A DNA stretch of 64,000 nucleotides from RGIG3178 sp942492795 (GCA_942492795.1 OW818639.1:2480001-2544000); one strand, 5' to 3'; counted from the stretch's first letter, positions 8,463 through 18,125 are shown. The notes: a model not told the origin generated them from the sequence alone. Program-made: numbers and translations.

Positions 8463-9809
8463 TCAAACAACGCTCTTTTGCAGCCACTTGTCCCCGCGTG
8501 CGCGCAGAACGAAAAGCACGGAGCGCAACAGCCAATCGAAGTACATGCCGATCCATATGCCGATGACGCCGAACTTGAGCACGACCGCGAAAACATAGCC
8601 GATGGCGATGCGCATCAGGATCATAGACAGCACGGCGATGAAAGTGGTATATTTCACATCCCCCGAGCCGCGCAGCCCCGACGGGACGATAAACGACGCA
8701 GGCCATAAAAACGCGTTGACCACGCAGACGGACAGCGTGACGGTGAATATCTCTTTCTGCACCGCAGCGACGGAAGAATAGTACCGCGCCATCGGCCCCG
8801 TCACTGCCAATATGATGCAGGACGAGATCGCGGATACGACAATCCCGATAAAGAGGAACTGCCAAAGTTTCTGCTTTGCTTTGGGATAGTCGCGCATGCC
8901 GATATATCTTCCCACGATCGGCGTGGCGGAATTGGAACACGTGACGCCCGGGACCATCAGCAGGGAGAACAGTGTGTTCGCAATGCCGTTGACCGCGATC
9001 GCATTGGTGCCAAACGGTACCGCGAAGGTCTGCGTTATCAGCTTGCCGCCCTGAAACAGGATGTTCTCCAGGCATATCGGGATGCTTACCGCAATGACCG
9101 GCTTGATGATCCGCTTTTCAAACCTGCGGGCGAAGAGTTTTGTCACCTTCAGGTTCGCATTGCCCTGCTTGAGCATGATCAATCCGACAACAGCAGCCAG
9201 CATCCGGGCTAAAAGCATCGCGACGCATACCCCTTTGAGGCCCCCGTGGAACACCACGACGGACAAGACCGAAAAGGTCGCGTAGGCGCCGTTGTTGATA
9301 AGCGTTGCGACAAGCGATTTGCTCGCAAACCCGCTTCCGCGCAGCGCGGCCGTGGAAATATAATAGACGGACATAAACGGCAGCGACAGGATATTGTAAA
9401 ACAGATAGATCCTGCTGTAGGTATAAACCAGCGTTTCCGAGTTTGCCAGGATCAGGCGCAAAATCGGGTTCATAAACACCATGCACAAAACCGCTACGAC
9501 GCTTGAGAGCAAAAGAGAAAGTGTGTTGGATTGGGACGCCGTCTCACCGGTTGAGATCAGATCGCCCCGCCCGCGGAATTGTGCCACCGTTACGGTGACC
9601 GCGACGCCGATGGCCATGTAGCTTTGCTGAAACAGCATGTTCAGGGTGCTTAAAAGATTCACGGAGGCTACGGCAGCGATCCCCGAGCCTTTGACCAGCA
9701 TCGACACCAGCATCACGATCAGCGCCATCGACAGCTGTTCAATAAAAATAGGACCCGACATGGAGAATATCTCCCGCCAGTCCTCCCTGCCCATCTTTAA
9801 AATCCGCAT
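8463..9809 (-). CDS. MATE family efflux transporter
   Basis: A 448-residue polytopic membrane protein of the multidrug and toxic compound extrusion family, normally a Na+ or H+ antiporter with 12 helices in two six-helix bundles. The sequence shows the repeated hydrophobic segments and family-like stretches such as SGPIFIEQLSMALIVMLVSM near the N-terminus and SIPICLENILFQGG at the start of the second bundle. I chose the ATG at 9809, behind GGGGAGA, over an in-frame start 27 bp upstream. It is divergent from the DUF2156 gene across about 250 bp. Substrate unknown; drug export is only the family default. Confidence 0.93.
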   Translation of the reverse strand: MRILKMGREDWREIFSMSGPIFIEQLSMALIVMLVSMLVKGSGIAAVASVNLLSTLNMLFQQSYMAIGVAVTVTVAQFRGRGDLISTGETASQSNTLSLLLSSVVAVLCMVFMNPILRLILANSETLVYTYSRIYLFYNILSLPFMSVYYISTAALRGSGFASKSLVATLINNGAYATFSVLSVVVFHGGLKGVCVAMLLARMLAAVVGLIMLKQGNANLKVTKLFARRFEKRIIKPVIAVSIPICLENILFQGGKLITQTFAVPFGTNAIAVNGIANTLFSLLMVPGVTCSNSATPIVGRYIGMRDYPKAKQKLWQFLFIGIVVSAISSCIILAVTGPMARYYSSVAAVQKEIFTVTLSVCVVNAFLWPASFIVPSGLRGSGDVKYTTFIAVLSMILMRIAIGYVFAVVLKFGVIGIWIGMYFDWLLRSVLFVLRARGDKWLQKSVV

Positions 9810-9995
9810 TTTTTTATCTCCCCAATCCCAGCACAACGCCCGGCATCATGCACAGGTATCAGTATACTACAAAACCCGGCATCCTGCGCTGCGGATGATC
9901 GGATTTGTCGCTGTTTTTAGACAATTTGCCTGAACGGACTTGCTGGCTTCCCTCTTTGTATACAGGATCACCGACAGCGAAAATACGACTTCTGT

Positions 9996-10023
9996 TTGAT
10001 AATTTGCAATGTTATGGTAAAAT
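9996..10023 (+). promoter_or_regulatory. Promoter for the DUF2156-GNAT operon
   Basis: TTGATA at 9996-10001, 16-bp spacer, then TAAAAT at 10018-10023 preceded by TGG (extended -10). It sits 37 bp before the DUF2156 ATG. Confidence 0.6.
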
Positions 10024-10059
10024 TTAAGAGTAGACACTTTTGCCATTCAAGGAGGAACT

Positions 10060-10953
10060 ATGATTCCGTTTAAAACGATAGAGCTTGCGGACCGAAGCTG
10101 GATCGATCCGTTGCTTTCCTATGAACAGATACCCTGCGAAGAATACAGTTTTACATTCAGTTATATCTGGCGCATCCCGTTCCATCTCAAAGTTGCCAGA
10201 ATGGACGATTATTTTTTGCTACTCGCAGACCGTCTTGACAACCAAAGCTACCTGTTTCCGACAGGGCAAGGGGATTTGACGCCCGTTATTGCGGCGCTTC
10301 GCGAAGACGCAGCGCTTCACGGCGTGAAACTGCGCTTCCATGCGCTGTTGGGTTCGCAGAAGGACAAGCTGGAGTCGCTGTTTCCCGGCGAATTTGAGTT
10401 TGTGGAACTGCGCGATTACGCGGATTACATCTATGATACCCAAAGCTTGGCAACGCTTTCCGGCAAGAAACTTCATGGCAAGCGCAATCACATCAACCGG
10501 TTTGTGGACAACAACCCCGATTGGTTGTACGAGCCCATCACCGCCGAAAACATCGAAGAGTGCAGAGACATGACCAACACCTGGTGTTTGCAGGTGGATT
10601 GCGAGGGCGACGACGACTTGAAAAAAGAAGCCTGCGCGATCAAGCAGGCGTTTGAAAACTATGAAGAGCTTCGCTTTCGCGGCGGGATCCTTCGGGTCGG
10701 CGGCGAGATCGTTGCCTATTCGATCGGCGACAGGCTGACGGATGACATCTTCATGGTGCATATCGAGAAAGCGTTCGCCGATATCCAGGGCGCATATCCG
10801 ATGATCAACCAGCAGTTCGTGCTGGCCAATTGCATGGATTACCCGTTTGTCGACAGGCAGGACGATATGGGCGCTCCCGGGCTCAGGCAAGCCAAGCTGA
10901 CCTATCAGCCCGTGCGCATTGTGGACAAATATTCGGCGGTGGATCTTAAATGA
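10060..10953 (+). CDS. DUF2156 domain protein (phosphatidylglycerol lysyltransferase C-terminal-like)
   Basis: A 297-residue soluble protein of the DUF2156 family, related to the GNAT-fold aminoacyl-transfer domain of MprF. Family stretches are visible: an aromatic N-terminal EYSFTFSYIWR, a central GKKLHGKRNHINRF, and C-terminal YPMINQQF followed by DDMGAPGLRQAK. There is no transmembrane part, so it is not a full MprF. Its stop overlaps the start of the next acetyltransferase gene (ATGA), a pairing that suggests the two work together. Substrate not known. Start set by GGAGG seven bases before the ATG. Confidence 0.9.
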   Translation: MIPFKTIELADRSWIDPLLSYEQIPCEEYSFTFSYIWRIPFHLKVARMDDYFLLLADRLDNQSYLFPTGQGDLTPVIAALREDAALHGVKLRFHALLGSQKDKLESLFPGEFEFVELRDYADYIYDTQSLATLSGKKLHGKRNHINRFVDNNPDWLYEPITAENIEECRDMTNTWCLQVDCEGDDDLKKEACAIKQAFENYEELRFRGGILRVGGEIVAYSIGDRLTDDIFMVHIEKAFADIQGAYPMINQQFVLANCMDYPFVDRQDDMGAPGLRQAKLTYQPVRIVDKYSAVDLK

Positions 10954-11807
10954 TAACGCATCCGATCCCCGCGATGCATGCGGATATCAAGGCGCTGTGG
11001 AAGCAAACGTTTGGGGATTCCGACGCATTTTTGAACCACTATTTTCAAAATCTGTACAGCGACGATACGATGCTCGTTTGTGTCGAGGATGACGAAGAGG
11101 TCGTCGCGATGATGACCATGCTTCCGATCACACTGCAGTCGGGCAGTTTGACGTTCCCTGCCCGCTATATCTATGCCGTGGCGACGGCCTCGGAATGGCG
11201 CGGACTTGGCATCAGCACATCCCTGATGGAGCAGGCGGTTGATGAGATGAAAGACGACGGGGTTGCCGCGGCGATGCTCGTTCCCGCGCACTTTTCACTG
11301 TTTGAGTTCTACGAGCGGCAGGGGTTTGAAACGGCGTTCTACGTATCCGAAACGACAGTGAAAGCGGATGTTCTGCCCGAGGCGGAAGGGGAAATCCTGC
11401 CGCTGACAGCGTCGGAACTGTATGACTTTCGGAACCGGCTGTTTTCAAATAGCCGCCTGTTCGCACGGTGGGATGAAAAAGCGCTTTCGTATATCATCGA
11501 GAGTACGAATCTGTTCGGCGGCTTCGCGCTGAAGTTTAAAAGCGCCGAGGCCGAAGGGTATGCGTTCGCCTCTTTGGACGACAACGTGTGCTATGTAAAG
11601 GAATTGGGTTTGTTCGGCATGGATAAGAATACGGCGCTGGCGCTGTTGCACACGAAGGTTGGCGCAAACCTGTATATCACGCTTGATAAAGCCGATAACG
11701 ATTCCGACCCGATGCCGTTCGGCATGATTCGCTGGCTGGATGAAGAAGCGAAAAAGAAGGTTAACAAGGACGGGCAGGAGCCGTATTTCGAGCTGGTAAT
11801 GGATTGA
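10950..11807 (+). CDS. GNAT family N-acetyltransferase (two-domain)
   Basis: A 285-residue protein with an N-terminal GNAT domain. The acetyl-CoA loop is seen as ATASEWRGLGISTSLM around residues 76-91, preceded by the beta-strand region AMMTMLPITLQ; a C-terminal half resembles the second GNAT-like domain of Eis-type enzymes. It overlaps the DUF2156 gene by 4 bp and is translationally coupled to it. A strong terminator follows. Substrate unknown. Confidence 0.88.
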   Translation: MITHPIPAMHADIKALWKQTFGDSDAFLNHYFQNLYSDDTMLVCVEDDEEVVAMMTMLPITLQSGSLTFPARYIYAVATASEWRGLGISTSLMEQAVDEMKDDGVAAAMLVPAHFSLFEFYERQGFETAFYVSETTVKADVLPEAEGEILPLTASELYDFRNRLFSNSRLFARWDEKALSYIIESTNLFGGFALKFKSAEAEGYAFASLDDNVCYVKELGLFGMDKNTALALLHTKVGANLYITLDKADNDSDPMPFGMIRWLDEEAKKKVNKDGQEPYFELVMD

Positions 11808-11815
11808 CGGAATAT

Positions 11816-11847
11816 AAAAAACGGGCTGACGATAGCCCGTTTTTTTG
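11816..11847. terminator. Bidirectional terminator between GNAT and UvrA-like genes
   Basis: ACGGGCT at 11821-11827 pairs with AGCCCGT at 11834-11840, flanked by A5 on the left and T7 on the right, so it can stop transcription from both converging genes. Confidence 0.85.
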
Positions 11848-11899
11848 CTTTGTGAAGAATTCCGTCACAAGACAATTTACGATAAAGGACGTTGGATGA

Positions 11900-14356
11900 T
11901 CAGTGTATCCCCAAATACCTTCCCGTTACCGAATCCGGGTTGGATGCGATCTGCTGCGGCGTGCCGGTTGCCACAACGTTGCCGCCCTTGATGCCGCCTT
12001 CCGGGCCGAGGTCGATGATCCAGTCGGAAGATCGTATCACCTGCTGGTTGTGTTCCACGACGATGACGGTATTGCCCGCATCCACCATTGTATTTAGCAG
12101 TACAAGAAAGTTCTCCACATCGATGGGATGCAATCCGGTCGTCGGCTCATCGATCAGGTACAGCGTTTTTTTGCCTTCGTTTCCTGTCAGTTCCGATGCT
12201 AACTTCAGCCGCTGCGCCTCGCCGCCGGAGAGCGTGGTCAGCGTCTGCCCCAATTCCAAATACCCCAAGCCGACATCCATAAGCAATTTCAATATCCTAC
12301 TTATTTTCCGGTTGTCCGAAAAGATTCCAAGCGCTTCCTCTACGGACAACTTCAATACATCGTTGATGGAATGCCCCTTGTACTGTACGGATAAAACCTC
12401 GTCGCTGAACCGGTTGCCGTAGCATACGGGGCATGTGACCTCAATATCCAGAAAGAACAGCATGTTGCTGACAACGACGCCCATCCCTTCGCAGCTCTCA
12501 CACCGCCCGCCCTTTGTGTTGAAGGAGAAATGTGCGGGCATCAGCCCTTTTTCTTTGGCATCCTGCGTGTTCGCAAACAGCTTGCGGATTTCGGAATACA
12601 CATCAGAATAGGTGGCGACATTGGAGCGCTTCATGCGCACAACCTGCGATTGTTCGATCGTCACGACGCGGTCGAAAGCTTCCGTTCCCAAAACGGCATT
12701 TTGCTCGGAGCCGCCTCTATTTGCTTTCGCAAGCACTTCGAACACCAGCGTCGACTTCCCCGACCCCGAAACGCCCGTGACGCTCGTCAAACACCCTATG
12801 GGGAATTTAACATCGACGTTTTTCAGGTTAAACTTGTCGGCATTTTTCACCTGAATATACGTGCCCGTTCCCTTGCGCAATTCCGTCTTTATCTGCTGCT
12901 GTTTTTTCAGGTAGCTGCCCGTGACGGAAGTGTCCTGCTCCATCAGTTCACATAGCGTGCCGGTCGCGATGACCTCTCCGCCGTACCTGCCCGATCCCGG
13001 GCCGATGTCCACGATATAATCCGCTTCGCGCATCACATCGGTATCGTGTTCGATCACGATCACCGAGTTTTCACGATCCCTCAATTCCCGAAGTACGCGC
13101 ACCATGCCCTCGGTATCCTTCGGGTGCAGCCCGATTGTTGGCTCGTCCAGAATATAGAGGATGCCACTGAGTGTCGAGTCGAGTGCCGCCGACAGGCGTA
13201 TTCGCTGCGCCTCGCCGCCGGAAAGCGTCATGGTCTGCCGATCAAGAGACAGATAGCCTAAACCGACGTTCACGATGCGCCGTATCTTCGTTTTAAGGTC
13301 CAACAAATATGCTTCGACAAGGCTTCTCTGCCGTTCATCGAGCCCGCTTTTTAGTTTCAGGATCCATTGCAGAAGCTCGTCCAAAGAAATGTCCACCACT
13401 TCCGGCAATCTTGTATCCAAAACCGTGACGCTCCGGCTCAAAGCATTGAGGCGCTCCCCGTGGCACTCGGGACAATGGATTGAATCGAAATATGCTTCGA
13501 ACTTAGATGTGTCGCCTTCCTTTTCCGAAAGCTTTCTCCAAAGGATCGTAAAAGCGCCCTCAAATTTCCCGTCCGCGACCGTTTGCGGGGCCGGGATGGA
13601 CGGGAACAGCGCCTTGAGCGCATCTCTTTGTGTTCCGAATTTTAATATGGTTTTTTGCGCTTCGCTGAATTCCGAAACGGGCGTACCCGGCTTGACGGGC
13701 ACATGGTAGTGCTCCAATGCTTTGTAAAACGACTCGATCTGGTATTCGCCGTATCTTTGCTCCCAATAATCTACGGCTCCGTCTTCCAGGGATTTAGCAT
13801 CATGAATCACATTGGCTTCGTTGATGCGCATGACATTGCCAAGTCCCTGGCAAGTCTCACACGCGCCTTCCCGGGTGTTGAAGGAGAAGTCCGTTCTGGT
13901 CAGTTTTTTCATTTTGTATCCGCAACGGCTGCAATACATGTATACGAAAAAGTCGCTGACAATCTTCTGCGTTTCCTCCTTGCAGTCGGAAGCAAGAATT
14001 TCCTCATGGCAGTTGGGGCAGGTCCTCCTGTGCAGCTTTTCAAAGACCATCCGCAGATCGGTATAGATGTTCGTCACCGTTCCGACGGAGGATCGCGGGC
14101 TTTTGCCATAGGAATTCTGTGCGATTAAAATGGCGGGCGACGCGTTTTGAATCGAATCCACCTTCGGCTTTTGGATGCCCTGCAACCCTATCGCCTCGAG
14201 ATATTGCCGCTGGCACTCATTGAAGAGGGTGTCGACCGCGAGCGTGGATTTGCCCGAGCCGGACACGCCCGTCAATACCACAAGCTTATTCTTTGGAATT
14301 TCAAGCGACATGTTTTTCAGATTGGCTTCCCTTGCGCCCCGGATTATAATATTCAT
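11900..14356 (-). CDS. UvrA-like ABC ATPase lacking the UvrB-binding region
   Basis: An 818-residue tandem ABC ATPase of the UvrA family. Walker A GVSGSGKST is at 30-38 and repeated in the second half; LSGGEAQR signatures occur twice; zinc-module motifs CETCQGLG and CESCEGMG are intact. It is over 100 residues shorter than standard UvrA (about 940). The missing part lies between the first Walker A and the first zinc module, where the UvrB-binding region should be; only CPNC and CSRC pairs remain there. It is therefore probably not the excision-repair UvrA but a class II/DrrC-like paralogue, sometimes linked to DNA-drug resistance. The start at 14356 has AGGA upstream. No drug-biosynthesis genes adjoin. 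Confidence 0.88.
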   Translation of the reverse strand: MNIIIRGAREANLKNMSLEIPKNKLVVLTGVSGSGKSTLAVDTLFNECQRQYLEAIGLQGIQKPKVDSIQNASPAILIAQNSYGKSPRSSVGTVTNIYTDLRMVFEKLHRRTCPNCHEEILASDCKEETQKIVSDFFVYMYCSRCGYKMKKLTRTDFSFNTREGACETCQGLGNVMRINEANVIHDAKSLEDGAVDYWEQRYGEYQIESFYKALEHYHVPVKPGTPVSEFSEAQKTILKFGTQRDALKALFPSIPAPQTVADGKFEGAFTILWRKLSEKEGDTSKFEAYFDSIHCPECHGERLNALSRSVTVLDTRLPEVVDISLDELLQWILKLKSGLDERQRSLVEAYLLDLKTKIRRIVNVGLGYLSLDRQTMTLSGGEAQRIRLSAALDSTLSGILYILDEPTIGLHPKDTEGMVRVLRELRDRENSVIVIEHDTDVMREADYIVDIGPGSGRYGGEVIATGTLCELMEQDTSVTGSYLKKQQQIKTELRKGTGTYIQVKNADKFNLKNVDVKFPIGCLTSVTGVSGSGKSTLVFEVLAKANRGGSEQNAVLGTEAFDRVVTIEQSQVVRMKRSNVATYSDVYSEIRKLFANTQDAKEKGLMPAHFSFNTKGGRCESCEGMGVVVSNMLFFLDIEVTCPVCYGNRFSDEVLSVQYKGHSINDVLKLSVEEALGIFSDNRKISRILKLLMDVGLGYLELGQTLTTLSGGEAQRLKLASELTGNEGKKTLYLIDEPTTGLHPIDVENFLVLLNTMVDAGNTVIVVEHNQQVIRSSDWIIDLGPEGGIKGGNVVATGTPQQIASNPDSVTGRYLGIH

Positions 14357-14523
14357 GGCTTGTCCTCGCTTTGTATTGGGTTTATGGTCAACAAAAAGTA
14401 TGCTCAAAATGCAATATGAAAAGCAGCCGGGCTCCCATAGTATGACAATCCCGCACTGTTGTCAAGCATGCTTTTCGTTGATAAACGCTTACCCAAGTCG
14501 CTTAAAGGGTGGAATGGCAAACA

Positions 14524-14549
14524 AAAAAGCTGCCTTTCGGCAGCTTTTT
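14524..14549 (-). terminator. Intrinsic terminator after the M20 gene
   Basis: AAAAAGCTGCC and GGCAGCTTTTT arms with a 4-nt loop immediately downstream of the M20 stop. Flanking A and T runs make it potentially bidirectional. Confidence 0.85.
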
Positions 14550-14552
14550 GAT

Positions 14553-15776
14553 TTATCGCATGAACTTCTCGTATCCTTCGCCGTATTCGGCCAGCAGCCG
14601 CTTGTGCAGCTCCTCCTTGGCTTCTTTTACCAGTTCGGGATGCATCAGCAGATCCAGCACGGTGTCCGCCATCGTCTTCGCGTTGAGCATGAAGAAATCG
14701 ACGCCGCTCTGCGTCCCCGATATCTCGCGGAAAAGATCGGTATGACCCGAAATCTTCTCCTTGCGGTAGATGGTCATGTGCGGGTTGATGGCGGGCATCA
14801 GATGGCTGACGTTGCCCATGTCCTCGCCGCCGTTGTCGGCGGGCATGCCTTCCATCATCTCTTCGCCCAAGGCTTCGCAGTTCGTGCGGAACAATTCGCC
14901 CAGCGTCCCATTGGGAATGCGGTTTTTATAACCCATTTTCTTATCGAGCTTATAGGTGCACCCTGTGCCTACGGCACCGGCTTCAAAGCAGCGTTCGATC
15001 TTAGCGCACGCATCCATGAGCATCTTATAGCTTGGCGCGCTGATGTTGCAGATGACCTTGGTATAGTCGATGATGGAACCCACCGGTTTGTTGGCTCCTT
15101 CTGCGATGTTTGCCCGTATCCTGACACCGTCCTGCGTCATCTGGCGCGCATAGCTTTCGGCGTTGAAGAACAACAGCGCCGCATCCAGCGCGTTGACGCC
15201 GTCCCACGGGCGGTTGCCGCTGTGCGCGGATTTGCCGAAATATTCGCAATAATACAAGCAGGCTGTGTTGCACCCGCCCGCTACGCGGCTGACAGCGGAT
15301 GTCGGATGCACCGCCATCGCGGCGTCCAGATCATCGAGACAGCCAGCGTCCAGCAGTTTGATCTTGCCGCCGCCGCCCTCTTCCGCGGGACCGCCGACCA
15401 CCGTTATGGTGCCACAGACGCCATATTTTTCCATAGCCGCCTTGATCGCAACACCCGCGCCCATCGATGCCGCGGTGATAAGGTTATGTCCGCAGGCGTG
15501 TCCCAAGCCGGGCAGCGCGTCGTATTCGGAGAAGACCGCGATGTGCGGCCCCTCGCCGTTTTTAAACGTCGCCAAAAACGCCGTATCCATACCCGCCGCT
15601 TTTTCCGTGACGTCAAAACCGTACTTGCGCAGGTATTCGACCTGTATCGCAGCGCTCTGTACTTCTTCATACCCGATCTCGGGATGGGTATAGATGAATT
15701 CGCTGATGGCTTTAAGCTCTTCTCTCTTTTGCTCCACCGTATCGTGGATAAAGCCCTTCATCTCTTGCATATCCAT
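14553..15776 (-). CDS. M20 family amidohydrolase/peptidase (AbgB-like)
   Basis: A 407-residue zinc-dependent M20 hydrolase. The family's metal-site motifs are visible: SEYDALPGLGHACGHN at 83-98 (His93, His97), PAEEGGGGK in the middle, and HPTSA and a C-terminal SGHTDLFREISG. The sequence around ACGHN and the whole length resemble aminobenzoyl-glutamate utilisation B-type and amidohydrolase-type members, which cleave N-acyl amino acids or p-aminobenzoyl-glutamate. The substrate cannot be read from sequence. It stands as a single gene with its own terminator; start behind GGAGG. Confidence 0.9.
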   Translation of the reverse strand: MDMQEMKGFIHDTVEQKREELKAISEFIYTHPEIGYEEVQSAAIQVEYLRKYGFDVTEKAAGMDTAFLATFKNGEGPHIAVFSEYDALPGLGHACGHNLITAASMGAGVAIKAAMEKYGVCGTITVVGGPAEEGGGGKIKLLDAGCLDDLDAAMAVHPTSAVSRVAGGCNTACLYYCEYFGKSAHSGNRPWDGVNALDAALLFFNAESYARQMTQDGVRIRANIAEGANKPVGSIIDYTKVICNISAPSYKMLMDACAKIERCFEAGAVGTGCTYKLDKKMGYKNRIPNGTLGELFRTNCEALGEEMMEGMPADNGGEDMGNVSHLMPAINPHMTIYRKEKISGHTDLFREISGTQSGVDFFMLNAKTMADTVLDLLMHPELVKEAKEELHKRLLAEYGEGYEKFMR

Positions 15777-15812
15777 TGGAAGCCTCCTTGTGCAGACGGT
15801 TCTGCCGCTATT

Positions 15813-16085
15813 TCAGGTGTTGAAAAATCCGAGCCACATCATCAAAAACAATTGTACCACAAGCGCTAGCGGAACACCGATGAAAAAGGCCGGCTTCTGC
15901 GTTTTATGGTGAAAAAGCCGCATCCCGATGTACATGCCCATCGCGCCAAAACAAACGGTAAGAAGCCACAGCACGCGTTCGGGGACGCGCCTTGCGCCGC
16001 GCTTCGCCTTCTGCTTGTCGGCCACGCATACAAGAAATGCCACAAGATTCATCGCAATAAAGCCGATCGCCAGATAACTGTTCAT
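15813..16085 (-). CDS. DUF1294 membrane protein
   Basis: A 90-residue integral membrane protein with three hydrophobic stretches: residues 5-22, a middle segment after RVPERVLWLL, and 66-87. The DUF1294 family motif is present: DKQKAKRGARRVPE followed by GAMGMYIGMRLFHHKT. Its function is not known in any organism I can name. Its start overlaps the mutY stop by 3 bases, so it is translationally coupled to mutY; that may be organisational rather than functional. Confidence 0.88.
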   Translation of the reverse strand: MNSYLAIGFIAMNLVAFLVCVADKQKAKRGARRVPERVLWLLTVCFGAMGMYIGMRLFHHKTQKPAFFIGVPLALVVQLFLMMWLGFFNT

Positions 16086-17167
16086 TCGTCCTTTTTCCCC
16101 GTTCCCGTCTTTTGGATGTGTTGCACGAACGCGCGAAACGCAGAAGGTATCGCAAATTCGTCCAGATTATCAATGTTTGCCCATACCACGCCGTCGATGT
16201 CGGGCGTATTTGAAGCAACGCATTCAATCCCCTGCATTTGCCAAATCAGATGCGTAAACACATGCTTTGTTTTGACAACCTGTTCCGGCGCTTTGACAAG
16301 CCCGACGTCCCAACGTTCAAGCTGCGAATGCAGTTGCCCGTCATCGGAAAACCCGGGAAATTCCCAAAGGTTGTGCAGCAATCTCTGGTCTCTTCGCTGC
16401 AGCAGTACGCGCCCGTCCGAAGAGCGCAGCATCAGTATCAGACGGTGTTCCGTCTTCTTCTGCGGGGGAGCGGATCGAAACGGATATTCTTCCACTTTTC
16501 CTTGACTTTTGGTTTCGCAGAACATCGAAACGGGGCAAACGCCGCATTGCGGCGAAGACGGCAGGCATATAAGGGCGCCCAGTTCCATCACTGCCTGGGA
16601 GATGACGGAAGGCTTTCCGCCTTGCATCAGTTCCCGGATCAGCATTGATACGGTATTTCGCGTTTTGGGCAGCAGTACATCTTCCCGTATCAAGAAGAGC
16701 CGCGCAAAAACACGCATCGCGTTGCCGTCAACGGCGGGTTCCGTTTGATCATAAGCGATGGACGCGATAGCACCCGCGGTATATTCCCCGATGCCAGGCA
16801 GCTGCTTTAAAAGCTCAGCATCATGCGGCAATTGTCCGCCATACCTTTCGCAGACAATCCGGGCGGCTTTTTTCAGGTTGCGGGCACGCGAATAGTATCC
16901 CAAGCCCTGCCAAACGCGAAGCACCTCATCCTCCTGCGCGTTTGCCAGATCCCATACACTCGGAAACCGCTCTATAAAACGCTCATAATAGGGAAGAAGC
17001 GCCGCAATTTTCGTTTGCTGCGCCATGATTTCGCTGATCCAAATGGAATATGCGTCGCCTGTCTGACGAAACGGCAACGGGCGGCTGTTGGCCGCGTACC
17101 ACGCACACAGCGCGGTTTGAAGCTCCGGGAGTTTATTGATCAACGCGCTCGACCACGGCACCTTCAT
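16082..17167 (-). CDS. mutY: A/G-specific adenine glycosylase
   Basis: MutY removes adenine mispaired with 8-oxoguanine. The 361 residues show the HhH-GPD glycosylase fold with catalytic Glu46 in ISEIMAQQT, the HhH LPGIGEYTAGA at 123-133, catalytic Asp147 in VDGNAMR, and the [4Fe-4S] loop Cys201-x6-Cys208-x2-Cys211-x5-Cys217. A C-terminal NUDIX-like domain for 8-oxoG recognition follows (RLILMLRSSDGRVLLQRR). I chose the ATG at 17167, which overlaps thrB by 35 bp; longer in-frame starts only add residues lying within thrB. The ribosome binding site is poor. Confidence 0.95.
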   Translation of the reverse strand: MKVPWSSALINKLPELQTALCAWYAANSRPLPFRQTGDAYSIWISEIMAQQTKIAALLPYYERFIERFPSVWDLANAQEDEVLRVWQGLGYYSRARNLKKAARIVCERYGGQLPHDAELLKQLPGIGEYTAGAIASIAYDQTEPAVDGNAMRVFARLFLIREDVLLPKTRNTVSMLIRELMQGGKPSVISQAVMELGALICLPSSPQCGVCPVSMFCETKSQGKVEEYPFRSAPPQKKTEHRLILMLRSSDGRVLLQRRDQRLLHNLWEFPGFSDDGQLHSQLERWDVGLVKAPEQVVKTKHVFTHLIWQMQGIECVASNTPDIDGVVWANIDNLDEFAIPSAFRAFVQHIQKTGTGKKDE

Positions 17168-18032
17168 TGTCCACACGAAGCGGCATGATTTGCCAATTGC
17201 CGAACTGCGCAAGAACCGGGCGGATTTGTTCCGTAAACCTTCCAACATCTTTCTTGCGGCAAAACGCCATCAATGTCGGCCCCGCGCCCGAAAGGTACGC
17301 CGGGCAGGAAAGCTCCTGACACGCAGCGAGTATTTCATCAAACCCTTTGATAAGCTTTGCCCGGTACGGCTGGTGCAGCCTGTCTGTAAGAACGGAAAAC
17401 AGGCTGTCGATGTCCCCTTTTGCCATCGCCCCGACCAGAAAGCTCGCGCGCGACACGTTGAACACCGCATCCGCTAACGAGACGCTGTGCGGCAGCACAT
17501 CGCGCGCCTTTTGGGTGGACAGCTCATAATCGGGGATCAACGCTACGGGCACTAGCTCATCCGGAACAGGAAATGACAGGCAGCGCACATCGTGCGTTCC
17601 GCCCACCGCCGTAACAAAGCCGCCGTAGAGCGCGGGCGCTACGTTGTCCGGATGGCCTTCGATCTGTGTTGCGATCAACAGACTTTCTTCCTTGGGCAAG
17701 GTCATGCCCGAAATCGCCTGCGCCGCGAGGATCCCGGCGACCACCGCCGTGGAGGACGATCCAAGCCCGCGGGTAGACGGAATATCGTTGTATTGCCTGA
17801 TGAACAGATTGTCCGCGTTGAGCCCCAGCCTGCCCATGGTACGACGGTACGCTTTGAAGACAAGGTTGGTTCCGTTGCGGGGAATGCCCAGGGCCCCTTC
17901 CCCTTCGATTTCAATGCGCAGGCTTTCATGTTTTTCCACTTCCACCACGTTATACAGGCACAGTGCCAGACCCAGACTGTCGAATCCGGGTCCTATATTG
18001 GCGGAAGTGGCGGGAACCTTGATACGAAACAT
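17133..18032 (-). CDS. thrB: Homoserine kinase
   Basis: ThrB phosphorylates homoserine in threonine synthesis. The 299 residues have the GHMP-kinase motifs: PATSANIGPGFDSLG at 7-21, the ATP-binding PSTRGLGSSSTA at 85-96, and the C-terminal LSGAGPTLMAF glycine loop. The start follows AGAGGAG. No other threonine genes adjoin in the window; it sits between the EF-G paralogue (93 bp upstream) and mutY, which it overlaps. Confidence 0.96.
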   Translation of the reverse strand: MFRIKVPATSANIGPGFDSLGLALCLYNVVEVEKHESLRIEIEGEGALGIPRNGTNLVFKAYRRTMGRLGLNADNLFIRQYNDIPSTRGLGSSSTAVVAGILAAQAISGMTLPKEESLLIATQIEGHPDNVAPALYGGFVTAVGGTHDVRCLSFPVPDELVPVALIPDYELSTQKARDVLPHSVSLADAVFNVSRASFLVGAMAKGDIDSLFSVLTDRLHQPYRAKLIKGFDEILAACQELSCPAYLSGAGPTLMAFCRKKDVGRFTEQIRPVLAQFGNWQIMPLRVDNEGAVVERVDQ

Positions 18033-18095
18033 GCTGAATCTCCTCTTTTTCGATCAACTTCGGCTTTGCAAAAGTTTTATCCGTACTTACAAGCG

Positions 18096-18118
18096 AACAC
18101 GGGCTATGAGCCCGTGTT
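18096..18118 (-). other. 10-bp perfect hairpin after the EF-G-like gene
   Basis: AACACGGGCT and AGCCCGTGTT with a 3-nt loop, just after the EF-G-like stop. On the minus strand no T-run follows, so it may be a weak terminator, an RNA 3' end stabiliser, or part of the thrB leader. Confidence 0.5.
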
Positions 18119-18125
18119 GGTTTTG

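Noticed and set aside
14175..15869. Plus-strand open frame of about 560 codons opposite the UvrA-like and M20 genes
   Set aside because: Antisense to two well-supported genes, no ribosome binding site or family motif, His/Arg/Ala-rich shadow composition.
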